Assembly: GCA_002393965.1 (NCBI GenBank)
Contig: DGSL01000004.1
Span: 1-17,509 of the forward strand
Direction: 5' to 3'
DNA from: Bacteroidales bacterium UBA4363
GTDB lineage: Bacteria > Bacteroidota > Bacteroidia > Bacteroidales > Paludibacteraceae
DNA: 17,509 nucleotides
The position numbers and the translations under genes are program-made. The notes beneath the pieces are model-generated. The model saw nothing but the letters and a program-made list of their open reading frames with translations. It was not told the origin of the DNA and searched no databases. This document shows positions 1 to 7,532 of the stretch, one piece after another (the first letter of the stretch is position 1; every line of letters starts with the position of its first letter).

Positions 1-20
1 AGAAAAGGACTATTGAAAAT
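1..20 (+). repeat. Partial copy of the 77-bp intergenic repeat
   Basis: These bases match the last 20 bases of the 77-bp unit found at 16931-17084 and 17415-17509, with one difference (a for c at position 10), in the same orientation. The copy enters from outside the window and stops just before the kdsA terminator hairpin. The repeat is therefore dispersed, with copies at both ends of this 17.5 kb stretch. Confidence 0.75.
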
Positions 21-58
21 GAACAGCCCGGCGATTGTGAAAAATCGTTGGGCTGTTC
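21..58 (-). terminator. Hairpin terminator downstream of kdsA
   Basis: Positions 21-36 pair with 43-58 (16 pairs, two of them G-U) around a 6-nt loop at 37-42. Read on the minus strand, the hairpin lies 27 bp beyond the kdsA stop and is followed by a short T-rich stretch (ATTTTC). The T tract is weak, so termination may be partial. Confidence 0.65.
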
Positions 59-85
59 GGTTATGGCGATGATGGTAGATGTCGG

Positions 86-907
86 CTATCGGTCCAACTG
101 GATAATCTGCTGACGGATCTTTACCAGATTGGAAAGCAGATGCTCGGCTTTCTCAAGCGGTAGCATGTTGGCTCCGTCCGAGAGGGCGTGTGCTGGGTCG
201 GGATGCGTCTCCATGAAAATGCCGTCCACGCCCACTGCGATGCCTGCTCTTGCGATGGTCTCTATCATCTGAGGGTTTCCTCCCGTTACGCCGGACGTCT
301 GGTTGGGTTGTTGCAGCGAGTGGGTGATGTCAAGGATAACGGGGAATCCGGTTTGTTGCATGATGGGCAGATTGCGATAATCGACAATCAGGTCTTGGTA
401 CCCGAATGAGTTACCTCGTTCGGTAAGGAAAATCCGTTCATTCCCTGTCTCTTTGACCTTCTGGGCAGCGAATGCCATGGCATCACCGGAAAGGAATTGT
501 CCCTTTTTGATGTTGACCACGCGTCCTGTTCGTGCTGCGGCGACGAGCAGGTCGGTCTGTCTGGAGAGAAAAGCGGGGATCTGCAGGACGTCGGCAAACT
601 CCGATGCCATGGACGCATCGTGCTCGGTGTGGATGTCGGTGACGGTCGGAATGGAGAATTCGGTACCGACTTTTTTCAGTATCTGCAGTGCTTTCAAGTC
701 GCCGATACCCGTGAACGAATCCAGACGAGAGCGGTTAGCCTTCTTGAATGACCCCTTGAAAATAAGGGGGATTCTGTATTTGTCCGAAATGCGGACCAGT
801 TCTTCGGCTGTCCTGAAGGCAATGTCTTCGGATTCGATGGCGCAGGGACCTGCGAGCAGAATGAAATTCCCCGAGTCTGTATATTTCAGTTTGTCGATAG
901 AGAACAT
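86..907 (-). CDS. kdsA: 2-dehydro-3-deoxyphosphooctonate aldolase (KDO-8-phosphate synthase)
   Basis: This cytoplasmic enzyme condenses phosphoenolpyruvate with arabinose 5-phosphate to give KDO-8-phosphate, the precursor of the KDO that links lipid A to the LPS core. The 273-aa product has the family's usual length. Visible signatures are AGPCAIES (residues 19-26), FKGSFKKANRSR, TDIH, QIPAFL, RQTDLL, LTERG and METHPDP. The cysteine in AGPC (Cys22), with the His of DITHS, the Glu of FMETHP and the Asp of ALSDGAN, matches the metal ligands known from the Aquifex enzyme, so this should be the metal-dependent class; the E. coli type has Asn at the Cys position. It starts at ATG and is the last gene of a probable slyD-aroC-lipid kinase-kdsA transcript, with the terminator at 21-58 just behind it. 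Confidence 0.97.
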   Translation of the reverse strand: MFSIDKLKYTDSGNFILLAGPCAIESEDIAFRTAEELVRISDKYRIPLIFKGSFKKANRSRLDSFTGIGDLKALQILKKVGTEFSIPTVTDIHTEHDASMASEFADVLQIPAFLSRQTDLLVAAARTGRVVNIKKGQFLSGDAMAFAAQKVKETGNERIFLTERGNSFGYQDLIVDYRNLPIMQQTGFPVILDITHSLQQPNQTSGVTGGNPQMIETIARAGIAVGVDGIFMETHPDPAHALSDGANMLPLEKAEHLLSNLVKIRQQIIQLDR

Positions 908-969
908 CGCTTATTTATTTTTTTTGTGGGAGTTTTATTGTTCGCCGTGGGATTGGTGAACCTGGCTTA

Positions 970-1947
970 TCATTGTGCTTTTGGCTTGTCCGAATAGTTC
1001 GGTACGACGAAATGGATCTTGGAAGGAATACAGGTAAAGGTAACGGGGCAGGAGGATGGAATGACAACTCCGTCCACCTCGACATAGGATTTCTCGGCTG
1101 CGGAAACGACGAGTCGTTTGGTCCTGACATTGCGGACGGCAGGATGTTTGAGCAGTTTCCCGTTGAAGAGGTATTTCAGGCCGAGCAGGATGGTCTTGAA
1201 CGTCAACCGTGACATGATCATGACGTCGAAGGAACCATCGGTCGGAGATGCCAGGGGCGTCTGAGAGAAACCTCCTCCGGAGAATCGGCCGTTGCCGACA
1301 CTGAAGGAGAAAATCTCTTTAGAGAACGTCGTCTCGTTGAATGCCAGGGTCATGGAGTGAGCTCGGGTGAAGAGAGCGTTCCAGAGGACGGAGGCAGCAT
1401 AGATCTTAGAGCGTCCACGCAGGATCCGTTTGAAAGGATTGGTGTATTGGAGCACTCGTACTTCGAATCCCATGCCGGCAGTATTGATGAAATAGCGCTC
1501 GCCAGGTCGTCCGCCGACCATGTAGGTGCACCGTCCCAGATCTACGGGAACGGACTTCCCGTTGAGCATCAGCCGAATGGCATTCTCTATCTTGAACGGG
1601 ATTTTCCATTCCCTTGCCCAGTCATTGCCTGTTCCGTTGGGTATCAGGGCCATCGTAATGTCGGAAGACTGAATGGTGGAATCCTCCTGTTCGGTTACCT
1701 GAAGGATGCCGTTGACGACCTCGTTGATGGTACCGTCACCCCCGATGACGGCTATGTTGCGGTAGCCGTCAGAGACGAGTTCCCGTGCGATGGCTATGCC
1801 GTGTCCTTCGTGTTCTGTGAAACGGAATACGGCTGACACTCCCAGTTCCTTAAAGAGGTTCTGGATGTGAAACCATTCCGACTGGGCTGCTACCTTGCCG
1901 GAATAAGGGTTGATGATGACTACCCATTTTGCTGTCTGCAGATTCAC
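970..1947 (-). CDS. Diacylglycerol kinase family lipid kinase (YegS/BmrU-like)
   Basis: The 325-aa protein has the DAGK catalytic fold: INPYSG at residues 12-17 is the N-terminal nucleotide-binding loop, GGDGT at 69-73 followed by INEVVNG is the hallmark motif, and LIPNGTGNDWAR is the second conserved block. A C-terminal beta-rich half (VGNGRFSGGGF, then DGSFDVMI) completes the family layout. Members phosphorylate diacylglycerol or related lipids with ATP at the inner membrane face; the substrate cannot be told from sequence. The start is GTG at 1947. An in-frame stop lies seven codons upstream, no ATG occurs near it, and the GTG places the INPYSG loop at the usual distance. The gene lies 41 bp after aroC and 62 bp before kdsA, consistent with one operon. 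Confidence 0.9.
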   Translation of the reverse strand: MNLQTAKWVVIINPYSGKVAAQSEWFHIQNLFKELGVSAVFRFTEHEGHGIAIARELVSDGYRNIAVIGGDGTINEVVNGILQVTEQEDSTIQSSDITMALIPNGTGNDWAREWKIPFKIENAIRLMLNGKSVPVDLGRCTYMVGGRPGERYFINTAGMGFEVRVLQYTNPFKRILRGRSKIYAASVLWNALFTRAHSMTLAFNETTFSKEIFSFSVGNGRFSGGGFSQTPLASPTDGSFDVMIMSRLTFKTILLGLKYLFNGKLLKHPAVRNVRTKRLVVSAAEKSYVEVDGVVIPSSCPVTFTCIPSKIHFVVPNYSDKPKAQ

Positions 1948-1988
1948 GATGAAAAAGAATGATTGTCAGGTGTATGAAAAAAAAATAA

Positions 1989-3065
1989 TCAGGAAACGGG
2001 GGAGTAGGCTTTGGCCATGAGCCAGGCATCGGCCAGTACGATGGCTGTCATTGCTTCGACAATGGGTACGGCGCGAGGCAGGACACATGGGTCGTGTCTT
2101 CCTTCCGCCTTTACAGAGACCGGATTCAGGTCTTTATCGATGGTCGGTTGCTCGCGAAGGATCGTGGCAACCGGTTTGAATGCCGCGCGGAAATAGATGT
2201 CCTGCCCGTTGGAAATGCCTCCTTGTATTCCTCCGGAGTGATTGCTGCGGGTCTGGACTTTATGATCGTCGGCAAAGAAGGCGTCGTTCACTTCGGAACC
2301 ACGTCGGTTGACATCAAAACCGAGACCGTATTCGAAGCCTTTGCAGGCATTGATGGAAAGGATGGCAGCCCCGAGCTGTGCATGAAGCTTGTCAAAAACC
2401 GGTTCTCCCCATCCGACAGGTACGCCGGTAGCCACTCCGGTAATCACGCCGCCTATGGTATCGCCGGCGGCTTTGACCTCCCGGATGAGTTTGCTCATCT
2501 GTTCCGCCACTGTCGGGTCGGGGCATCGGACGGCATTGGATTCGGTCAGGGAGAGGTCATAGTCCTTGTAGGTCTTCTCCAGGGAGATGGGACCGACCTG
2601 TGAGGTGAAGGCCTGAATCGTAATGCCGAGAGGGGCGAGCAGTTGCTTCGCTACGGCACCGGCGACGACGCGGGCGATGGTCTCGCGGGCCGATGTCCGT
2701 CCTCCTCCGCGGTAATCGCGGATGCCGTACTTGGCATAATAAGTAAAATCGGCATGGCTCGGACGGAATAGATCCTTGATATTGGAATAGTCCTTTGAGT
2801 GTTGGTTCTCGTTGCGGACGATGAAGGCGATGGGTGTCCCCGTTGTCGTCCCTTCGAACAGTCCGGAAAGGAACTCGACGCGGTCCTTCTCGTCACGAGG
2901 AGTCGTCAGGTCTGATTGCCCCGGACGGCGGCGGTTCAGTTCCTGTTGGACAGCCTCTGTGTCGATGGACAAACCGGCAGGACATCCGTCGATGATGCCA
3001 CCGATGGCCGCTCCGTGTGATTCACCGAACGAAGTCAGTCGAAATAAATGGCCTATTGTATTCAT
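1989..3065 (-). CDS. aroC: Chorismate synthase
   Basis: This enzyme catalyses the last step of the shikimate pathway, converting 5-enolpyruvylshikimate 3-phosphate to chorismate with reduced FMN as cofactor. The 358-aa product has the full family length. Signature blocks include TSFGESHG (residues 11-18, with the conserved His17), a second conserved region [14 protein letters not shown] and the Arg/Gly-rich [14 protein letters not shown] flavin/phosphate-binding segment. The central [14 protein letters not shown] and the C-terminal [15 protein letters not shown] are also typical. It starts at ATG. slyD ends 39 bp upstream on the same strand and the lipid kinase follows 41 bp downstream. Nothing looks broken. 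Confidence 0.97.
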   Translation of the reverse strand: MNTIGHLFRLTSFGESHGAAIGGIIDGCPAGLSIDTEAVQQELNRRRPGQSDLTTPRDEKDRVEFLSGLFEGTTTGTPIAFIVRNENQHSKDYSNIKDLFRPSHADFTYYAKYGIRDYRGGGRTSARETIARVVAGAVAKQLLAPLGITIQAFTSQVGPISLEKTYKDYDLSLTESNAVRCPDPTVAEQMSKLIREVKAAGDTIGGVITGVATGVPVGWGEPVFDKLHAQLGAAILSINACKGFEYGLGFDVNRRGSEVNDAFFADDHKVQTRSNHSGGIQGGISNGQDIYFRAAFKPVATILREQPTIDKDLNPVSVKAEGRHDPCVLPRAVPIVEAMTAIVLADAWLMAKAYSPVS

Positions 3066-3104
3066 TCAAGCAAAAGAATTTAAACCTTGGACAGGGGCGA
3101 AAAG

Positions 3105-3689
3105 TCAGCAATGGCAGTCCTGATTTCCACAGGACCCCTCACCACATTCGCCCTCACCGCAACCGCCAGAGCAGCATCCGCCGCCTCCACCGCCTCCGCA
3201 GCCACCGCAGGAATGCCGGGTGAAACGGTCCAGCTCTTCCTGTGATGCGTCGTGAATGTCGATGACCTTGCCTTTAAAGTGCAGTGACTGACCGGCAAGG
3301 GGGTGGTTGATGTCAACGGTCACGGAGGAGTCGGAAATGTCTGTCACGACAGCGTTGAAATGGTTGCCTTCGGAGTCCATGAGAGGAATGGTGTTGCCGA
3401 CGAAAAAGATGTCTTCGTCCAGCGTCCCGCCCTGCTCAAATACAGAGCGGGGAACTTCACGGACCAGTTCCTTATTGTAGAGCCCGTAGGCGTCTTCAGC
3501 CTCGAGGGTGAAGTCAAACGTGTCGTCTGGAGAAAGGGGTGTCACTTCGTCCTCGAATTTAGGTAGGAGAAGTTGCAGCCCCGAGCAGAAGGTAAGCGGG
3601 TTCTCAAGCGTAGTCGATTCCATCAGTTCTTCCTTGCCGTCACGGGAAATATAGAGGTCGTAGGTGAGGGAAACAAACTTATTATTCAT
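3105..3689 (-). CDS. slyD: FKBP-type peptidyl-prolyl cis-trans isomerase, SlyD type, with Cys/Gly-rich tail
   Basis: The 194-aa protein accelerates proline isomerisation and probably acts as a folding chaperone and metal-binding protein in the cytoplasm. FKBP strands flank an insert-in-flap region: AEDAYGLYN (residues 64-72), REVPRSVF and NHPLAGQSLHF (128-138) are SlyD hallmarks. The tail (158-194) is almost entirely Gly, Cys and His, with nine cysteines, and corresponds to the Ni/Zn-binding tail of E. coli SlyD. I chose the ATG at 3689. The reading frame stays open to 3800, but that extension covers the promoter-like element at 3723-3730 and does not look like SlyD. aroC follows 39 bp downstream. 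Confidence 0.92.
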   Translation of the reverse strand: MNNKFVSLTYDLYISRDGKEELMESTTLENPLTFCSGLQLLLPKFEDEVTPLSPDDTFDFTLEAEDAYGLYNKELVREVPRSVFEQGGTLDEDIFFVGNTIPLMDSEGNHFNAVVTDISDSSVTVDINHPLAGQSLHFKGKVIDIHDASQEELDRFTRHSCGGCGGGGGGGCCSGGCGEGECGEGSCGNQDCHC

Positions 3690-3722
3690 GGTTACAGAAT
3701 TTCGTATTGACAATAATTCACA

Positions 3723-3730
3723 CAAAGATA
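3723..3730 (-). promoter_or_regulatory. Bacteroidetes-type -7 element upstream of slyD
   Basis: On the minus strand this reads TATCTTTG, a perfect match to the TAnnTTTG element used by the main sigma factor of Bacteroidetes. It lies 33 bp before the slyD ATG. The region about 20 bp further upstream is T-rich but lacks a clear TTTG. It probably drives slyD and possibly the genes behind it. Confidence 0.6.
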
Positions 3731-3793
3731 CAAAAATAGACGAAAAAAGAGAGAGGAAACATCCGGAGGCATAAAAGATGCCCCAAAGATTTG

Positions 3794-3913
3794 ATGTCAA
3801 GTTTACTCCTTGCTGCTGGCGGTAGAGGCGGTGTCAGTACAGGTGGTGGAGGTTCCACAAGTGAACTTACCAACTGGGACGGCACGAAGAAAAAGACTGG
3901 TTGGGGAATGTAA
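3794..3913 (+). CDS. Small Gly-rich reading frame of 39 codons (unrecognised; possible gene remnant)
   Basis: The product begins MSSLLLAAGGRGG, has a Gly/Ser stretch (STGGGGSTS) and ends NWDGTKKKTGWGM. I do not recognise the family. Support for a real 3' gene end is positional: a strong plus-strand terminator begins 20 bp after its TAA, and every other sizeable gene in this window is on the minus strand. The frame is open back to 3740 without a better start. A GGAGG at 3765-3769 has good spacing to a different ATG (3778), which is in another frame and stops after 15 codons. It could be a true small protein, or the C-terminal relic of a longer gene truncated or frameshifted when the neighbouring island arrived. 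Confidence 0.35.
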   Translation: MSSLLLAAGGRGGVSTGGGGSTSELTNWDGTKKKTGWGM

Positions 3914-3932
3914 GGTGAAAGGTGAACACTTT

Positions 3933-3973
3933 CCGAGTCACATTGGTGAATCGCCAATGTGACTCGGTTTTCC
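3933..3973 (+). terminator. Strong Rho-independent terminator (plus strand)
   Basis: A perfect 14-bp stem (3933-3946 with 3954-3967) with a 7-nt loop is followed by TTTTCC on the plus strand. The minus-strand side has no T tract, so it serves rightward transcription. It follows the small plus-strand frame ending at 3913. Confidence 0.8.
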
Positions 3974-4017
3974 TTCAAATGGCATTGTGTCTTTGCAGTT
4001 CACCCCAATGTCTAACT

Positions 4018-4458
4018 TCATTTGCTCGCATCCTTTGTCAGTTCGTTATAGAGGGCGGAACCCTTGACTGTTAACAAATACTTTTGTCTTGGATGTCGAG
4101 GCTTATCTGGATAGAGCAGGCAGACAAAACCTTCAGCCATTGCCGGGGTAAGAGAATACTCCATAAAATTCATTCGGTCTTTCAGACCAACGGCAGCAAG
4201 CATCTCCTTTACGGAGAGTTGACGATGGCCAATAGCTTTGACCAACCGCAAAATATTCTCATTGTCGCTCGTGAATGGAACACTAGCACTTGATGGGGTA
4301 CTTGCGGGGGTACTTGATGGGGTGCTTGCAGAGGCTGCAAGTCCTTCTGGCGGATTAACGAGCATATAACGGTTGCGCAACTCGTTCTTTTCGCCCATCA
4401 GCAAGTTTCGAAAGAATTGTTCCAGGAATCGGATAGCCTCGATGGATGAAAATGCCAT
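4018..4458 (-). CDS. Putative winged-helix protein with Ser/Thr/Pro repeat linker, downstream of hsdR
   Basis: This 146-aa protein has three parts. Residues 1-40 are helical (EAIRFLEQFFRNLL, then ELRNRYMLV). Residues about 42-62 form a low-complexity Ala/Ser/Thr/Pro linker. Residues about 65-146 resemble the C-terminal winged-helix region of Fic-family and AlbA_2/HATPase-family proteins: LSVKEMLAAVGLKDRMNFMEYSL, in which a helix-turn-helix is followed by PAMAEGFV and a YPDKP...KYLLT wing. That resemblance is from memory of such proteins, not from a search. It is the last gene of the island, 137 bp after hsdR. The linker is encoded by tandem 12-bp repeats. It may be a linked accessory or regulatory protein, or the surviving tail of a larger gene. 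Confidence 0.6.
   Translation of the reverse strand: MAFSSIEAIRFLEQFFRNLLMGEKNELRNRYMLVNPPEGLAASASTPSSTPASTPSSASVPFTSDNENILRLVKAIGHRQLSVKEMLAAVGLKDRMNFMEYSLTPAMAEGFVCLLYPDKPRHPRQKYLLTVKGSALYNELTKDASK
4288..4335. repeat. Four tandem 12-bp repeats inside a gene
   Basis: Four consecutive 12-mers occur: ACTTGATGGGGT, ACTTGCGGGGGT, ACTTGATGGGGT and GCTTGCAGAGGC. Units 1 and 3 are identical and unit 4 has diverged. They encode a Ser/Thr/Pro/Ala tetrapeptide repeat. Because the unit is a multiple of three, gain or loss of units would change linker length without breaking the frame. Confidence 0.85.
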
Positions 4459-4470
4459 CTGTAACCTTTT

Positions 4471-4572
4471 TCAGAGGTCATAATACCCCTTGAATTTTGT
4501 GCCTGTTGTACTGCTAATCTTGTCATCGAACCATGGTGCATGGTAAGCATAGCACATATTGCTTTTTAACAT
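4471..4572 (-). CDS. Possible 33-codon reading frame between hsdR and the winged-helix gene
   Basis: A minus-strand frame fills most of the 137-bp gap after hsdR. It starts with ATG at 4572 and stops 12 bp before the next ATG. Its second half, CYAYHAPWFDDKISS, continues to a KFKGYYDL end and has the mixed aromatic and charged composition of a protein terminus rather than random sequence. I do not recognise it. It could be a small protein translated in series with its neighbours, or the C-terminal remnant of a deleted gene. Confidence 0.3.
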   Translation of the reverse strand: MLKSNMCYAYHAPWFDDKISSTTGTKFKGYYDL

Positions 4573-4595
4573 CCCAATTAGAAACAGATTGTAGG

Positions 4596-7523
4596 TTAGT
4601 AATACATTTCTATATAGCTATATGCTTTCTCGAAAACGTCATTATCCTTAATCTGGTACTTGATCCAGAGAATAGAGCGAAGTTTCTTCTTAATCTCACG
4701 TCTGGCAGTAACGCTTTGGAATGCATCATTGAACTGGCGAATGATATTGACCACTTCATTGTCAATGTCGTTCACCACTTGTTCAACAATGATAGGCGTT
4801 TCCTCCGACTTGATACTCTGGAAGAGATCTGTCAGCGCAGCTCTTGCCTGAGCCCGCTTATCCATCGGCTGCTCAATCTCCTTTTCTGCTTCCAGCAATT
4901 CACGAGCCATCTGCAACAGTTGCTTCAGGAAGTCAATGCTTGAAATCAAGTTCTGCTCCATACGTTCACGCAGTTCATCCAGTTTGTCGGCAAACTTCTT
5001 GAACTTTGGGTCGCCTTTATGCTCACCAAGTCTAATCTTCAACATCTTTTCCACCTCGACAATCTTCTTCTCACGTTTCTTCTCATCTTCCAAAACGGAG
5101 TCGATAATATCAGCGTCAACAACGAGGTCTTCCAGTGGTGTACCTATGTCGATGGTGTCAATGTTATTGTGGATAATCTCAATGGTCTTAGCCCCTAGCA
5201 AAGTCCATATCAGATTTCCACCACTTACAGGGCGCACACTCTGATATACCTGTGCCAGCCATGTGTAATCACTTGTATATGGAGCGAGGAAATCGTCGGG
5301 CGAAATAATCTCCCAGGCTTTTGCCAAACGTGCAAAATGCCGTGCAAAGTTCGTCTTTACTCCTTCTTCCTTCAGGCATTGCTGGGCAGCTGTCAATCCT
5401 TCCCATCCGCCAATGGTGCGGTCAATGCCAGGGAAGAACTGAATACATTCTTGCATGAATGTCGGGATGAGCGATTTTATCTCGTCCATGTTCTTGATGA
5501 TGGTCTTTACGCTTTCCTCGTCGAAGGCAAGACTCTTGGCAACATCCTCGAACACACCGACGAAGTCAACTATCAATCCGCACTTCTTGTTCTCGTTATA
5601 AGTGCGGTTAGTGCGACAGATTGCCTGTAGCAGCGTATGGTTCTTCATAGGCTTGTCAAGATACATACACTGAAGGATGGGCGCATCAAAGCCAGTCAGC
5701 AATTTGCTTGTAACAATCACGAACTTCAAGGGAGATAGCGGATCGCGGAACTGATCAAGCAACTTCTTCTCCTCGTCACGAGTCCGCTTATATGCCTTAT
5801 ATTCATCAGCTTTATCCCCTGAAGTATGCATCACAATGGTTGTCTGGTCATCAGTACCAAGTAAGGCATCCAAAGCCTTCTTGTACTTCACACAGCAGTC
5901 ACGGTTATACACCACTACCTGCGCCTTCATACCTGTTGGCTCCACATATTCACGGAAATGATTCACAATGTATTTACAAACATCATTGATACGCTTTTCT
6001 GCTGTAAAGAACGCTTCTACACTTGTGCGTCGAACAAGTTCCTGTTTGTCTTCTTCGCTAATTTGGTCGGTCAGCGCATCAAACTCTTCCTGAAGCTTTG
6101 CCTCGTCAAGGTGCATCTCAACGGGAACCGTCTTGAAGTTTAGTTCCAGCGTAGCTCCGTCATCAACTGAGTTCTGGAAAGTGTATTTCGAGATATATCC
6201 ATACTCGTCTTCTTCGCTACCGAAGCAAGCAAAGGTATTGTGGTCATTGCGATTGATGGGTGTTCCTGTCAATCCGAAGAAGAAAGCATTGGGCAGGGCC
6301 GTGCGCATTTTCTTTCCGAGGTCGCCTTCCTGTGTGCGGTGTGCCTCGTCCATGAGCAGGATGATGTTGTCACGGTCATCAATCACCTCACCATCGTTCA
6401 GGTCACCAAACTTGAAGATAGTAGTGATGAGAATCTTGCGTTGATGAATCTTCGTTTCCAGTTCTTCCTTAGAAGAGATACCATCCACATTAGGAATCTC
6501 TGCACGGGTGAAGTCGCCCGTTATCTGGTCTTCAAGGTCGATACGGTCATCCACAATGACCACCGTCGGTGCCTTCAGGTCGTTCTGACGACGTAGTTTC
6601 TGAGCTGCGAACACCATTAACCACGACTTACCAGAACCTTGGAAATGCCAGATGAGTCCTTTCCTCGGACCCTTTCCAGCCCGGTATGTACCCAACACTC
6701 GCTGCACGATGGCTTCACCACCGAGATACTGCTGATAACGGCATACTATCTTTATCTTTCTGCCACCTGTGGTGCCAGTGAAAACCGTGTAATAACGATA
6801 AATGTCAAGCACCCGTTCTGGCGTTATCAGTGAAATGTAGTTGTGTTCTACGTCTTCGAGTGTCCCGTGCCGTCTGTCTTCATCGGCAAACCAAGGCCCC
6901 CATTTATCCACAGGGCACCCTACACCTGCATATTGCAGTTCGCGTCCTTCGCTGGCAAAAGCGAGGATGTTTGGCACAAACATTTCAGGGATGCTCTTCT
7001 GATAGTGAAGAATATCCGTGGCACCATCAGCCCATGTCACAGAAGATTTGACTGGTGTCTTGGCTTCACCAATTATCATCGGTATGCCATTGATGATATA
7101 TACCAGGTCGAGACGTTTGCCACCCTCCTTGCTCTTGCGAGGAAACTCCCATTGATTGGTGACTACACAACGATTCTCTGCGGGCTTGTCGCTGAAGAAG
7201 CGGATGTTGATATTCTCTCCATCCTCGCCGAAAGGATAGGAGTTTTCTTCAAACAGCAATCGACGGAAGCGGTCATTTGCATTAATCAGTTCTTCTTGAT
7301 TGGTGCCAATGCTGCAAGCTGCACGGATTCGATAAATAACCTGTGCTGCCTGGTCATCTGTAATATCATTGAATTTTTTTAGAGCTGTCAACAACCATTC
7401 TGTGACGAGCACCTCGTCAGGAAGACGTGGAACTTCCTGCGGCTCCACATAAATCCAACCACACTTTCCTGCGGCATTGATGAGCATCTGCTCAACCGTA
7501 TTTTCTTCGTTAAAGTATGCCAT
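4596..7523 (-). CDS. hsdR: Type I restriction endonuclease subunit R (HsdR)
   Basis: This 975-aa subunit is the motor and nuclease of a Type I restriction-modification complex. An N-terminal PD-(D/E)xK nuclease is visible (Asp139 in KRLDL, then GEAK with Glu153 and Lys155). RYQQY (262-266) precedes the helicase core. SF2 translocase motifs follow: HFQGSGKS (293-300, Walker A), MDEAH (391-395), LTGTP (418-422), VTSKLLTGFDAP and QAICRTNRTY. The C-terminal 250 residues are helical and probably bind the methylase core. The length is normal and every key motif is intact. It begins 9 bp after the HEPN-like gene, whose TGA stop overlaps a GAGGA ribosome-binding sequence placed correctly for the hsdR ATG, so the two are likely co-translated. 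Confidence 0.96.
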   Translation of the reverse strand: MAYFNEENTVEQMLINAAGKCGWIYVEPQEVPRLPDEVLVTEWLLTALKKFNDITDDQAAQVIYRIRAACSIGTNQEELINANDRFRRLLFEENSYPFGEDGENINIRFFSDKPAENRCVVTNQWEFPRKSKEGGKRLDLVYIINGIPMIIGEAKTPVKSSVTWADGATDILHYQKSIPEMFVPNILAFASEGRELQYAGVGCPVDKWGPWFADEDRRHGTLEDVEHNYISLITPERVLDIYRYYTVFTGTTGGRKIKIVCRYQQYLGGEAIVQRVLGTYRAGKGPRKGLIWHFQGSGKSWLMVFAAQKLRRQNDLKAPTVVIVDDRIDLEDQITGDFTRAEIPNVDGISSKEELETKIHQRKILITTIFKFGDLNDGEVIDDRDNIILLMDEAHRTQEGDLGKKMRTALPNAFFFGLTGTPINRNDHNTFACFGSEEDEYGYISKYTFQNSVDDGATLELNFKTVPVEMHLDEAKLQEEFDALTDQISEEDKQELVRRTSVEAFFTAEKRINDVCKYIVNHFREYVEPTGMKAQVVVYNRDCCVKYKKALDALLGTDDQTTIVMHTSGDKADEYKAYKRTRDEEKKLLDQFRDPLSPLKFVIVTSKLLTGFDAPILQCMYLDKPMKNHTLLQAICRTNRTYNENKKCGLIVDFVGVFEDVAKSLAFDEESVKTIIKNMDEIKSLIPTFMQECIQFFPGIDRTIGGWEGLTAAQQCLKEEGVKTNFARHFARLAKAWEIISPDDFLAPYTSDYTWLAQVYQSVRPVSGGNLIWTLLGAKTIEIIHNNIDTIDIGTPLEDLVVDADIIDSVLEDEKKREKKIVEVEKMLKIRLGEHKGDPKFKKFADKLDELRERMEQNLISSIDFLKQLLQMARELLEAEKEIEQPMDKRAQARAALTDLFQSIKSEETPIIVEQVVNDIDNEVVNIIRQFNDAFQSVTARREIKKKLRSILWIKYQIKDNDVFEKAYSYIEMYY

Positions 7524-7532
7524 AAATTATCC

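Noticed and set aside
453..959. Plus-strand frame of 168 codons opposite kdsA
   Set aside because: It is a shadow of the well-supported kdsA gene, with no motif of its own.
3690..3800. Upstream extension of slyD to a start at 3800
   Set aside because: The extra 37 residues are unlike SlyD and cover the TATCTTTG promoter element; the ATG at 3689 gives the normal N-terminus.
3718..3978. Minus-strand frame of 86 codons between slyD and the winged-helix gene
   Set aside because: It runs through the plus-strand terminator hairpin and the slyD promoter element, and its Pro-rich sequence is the complement of the Gly-rich plus-strand frame.
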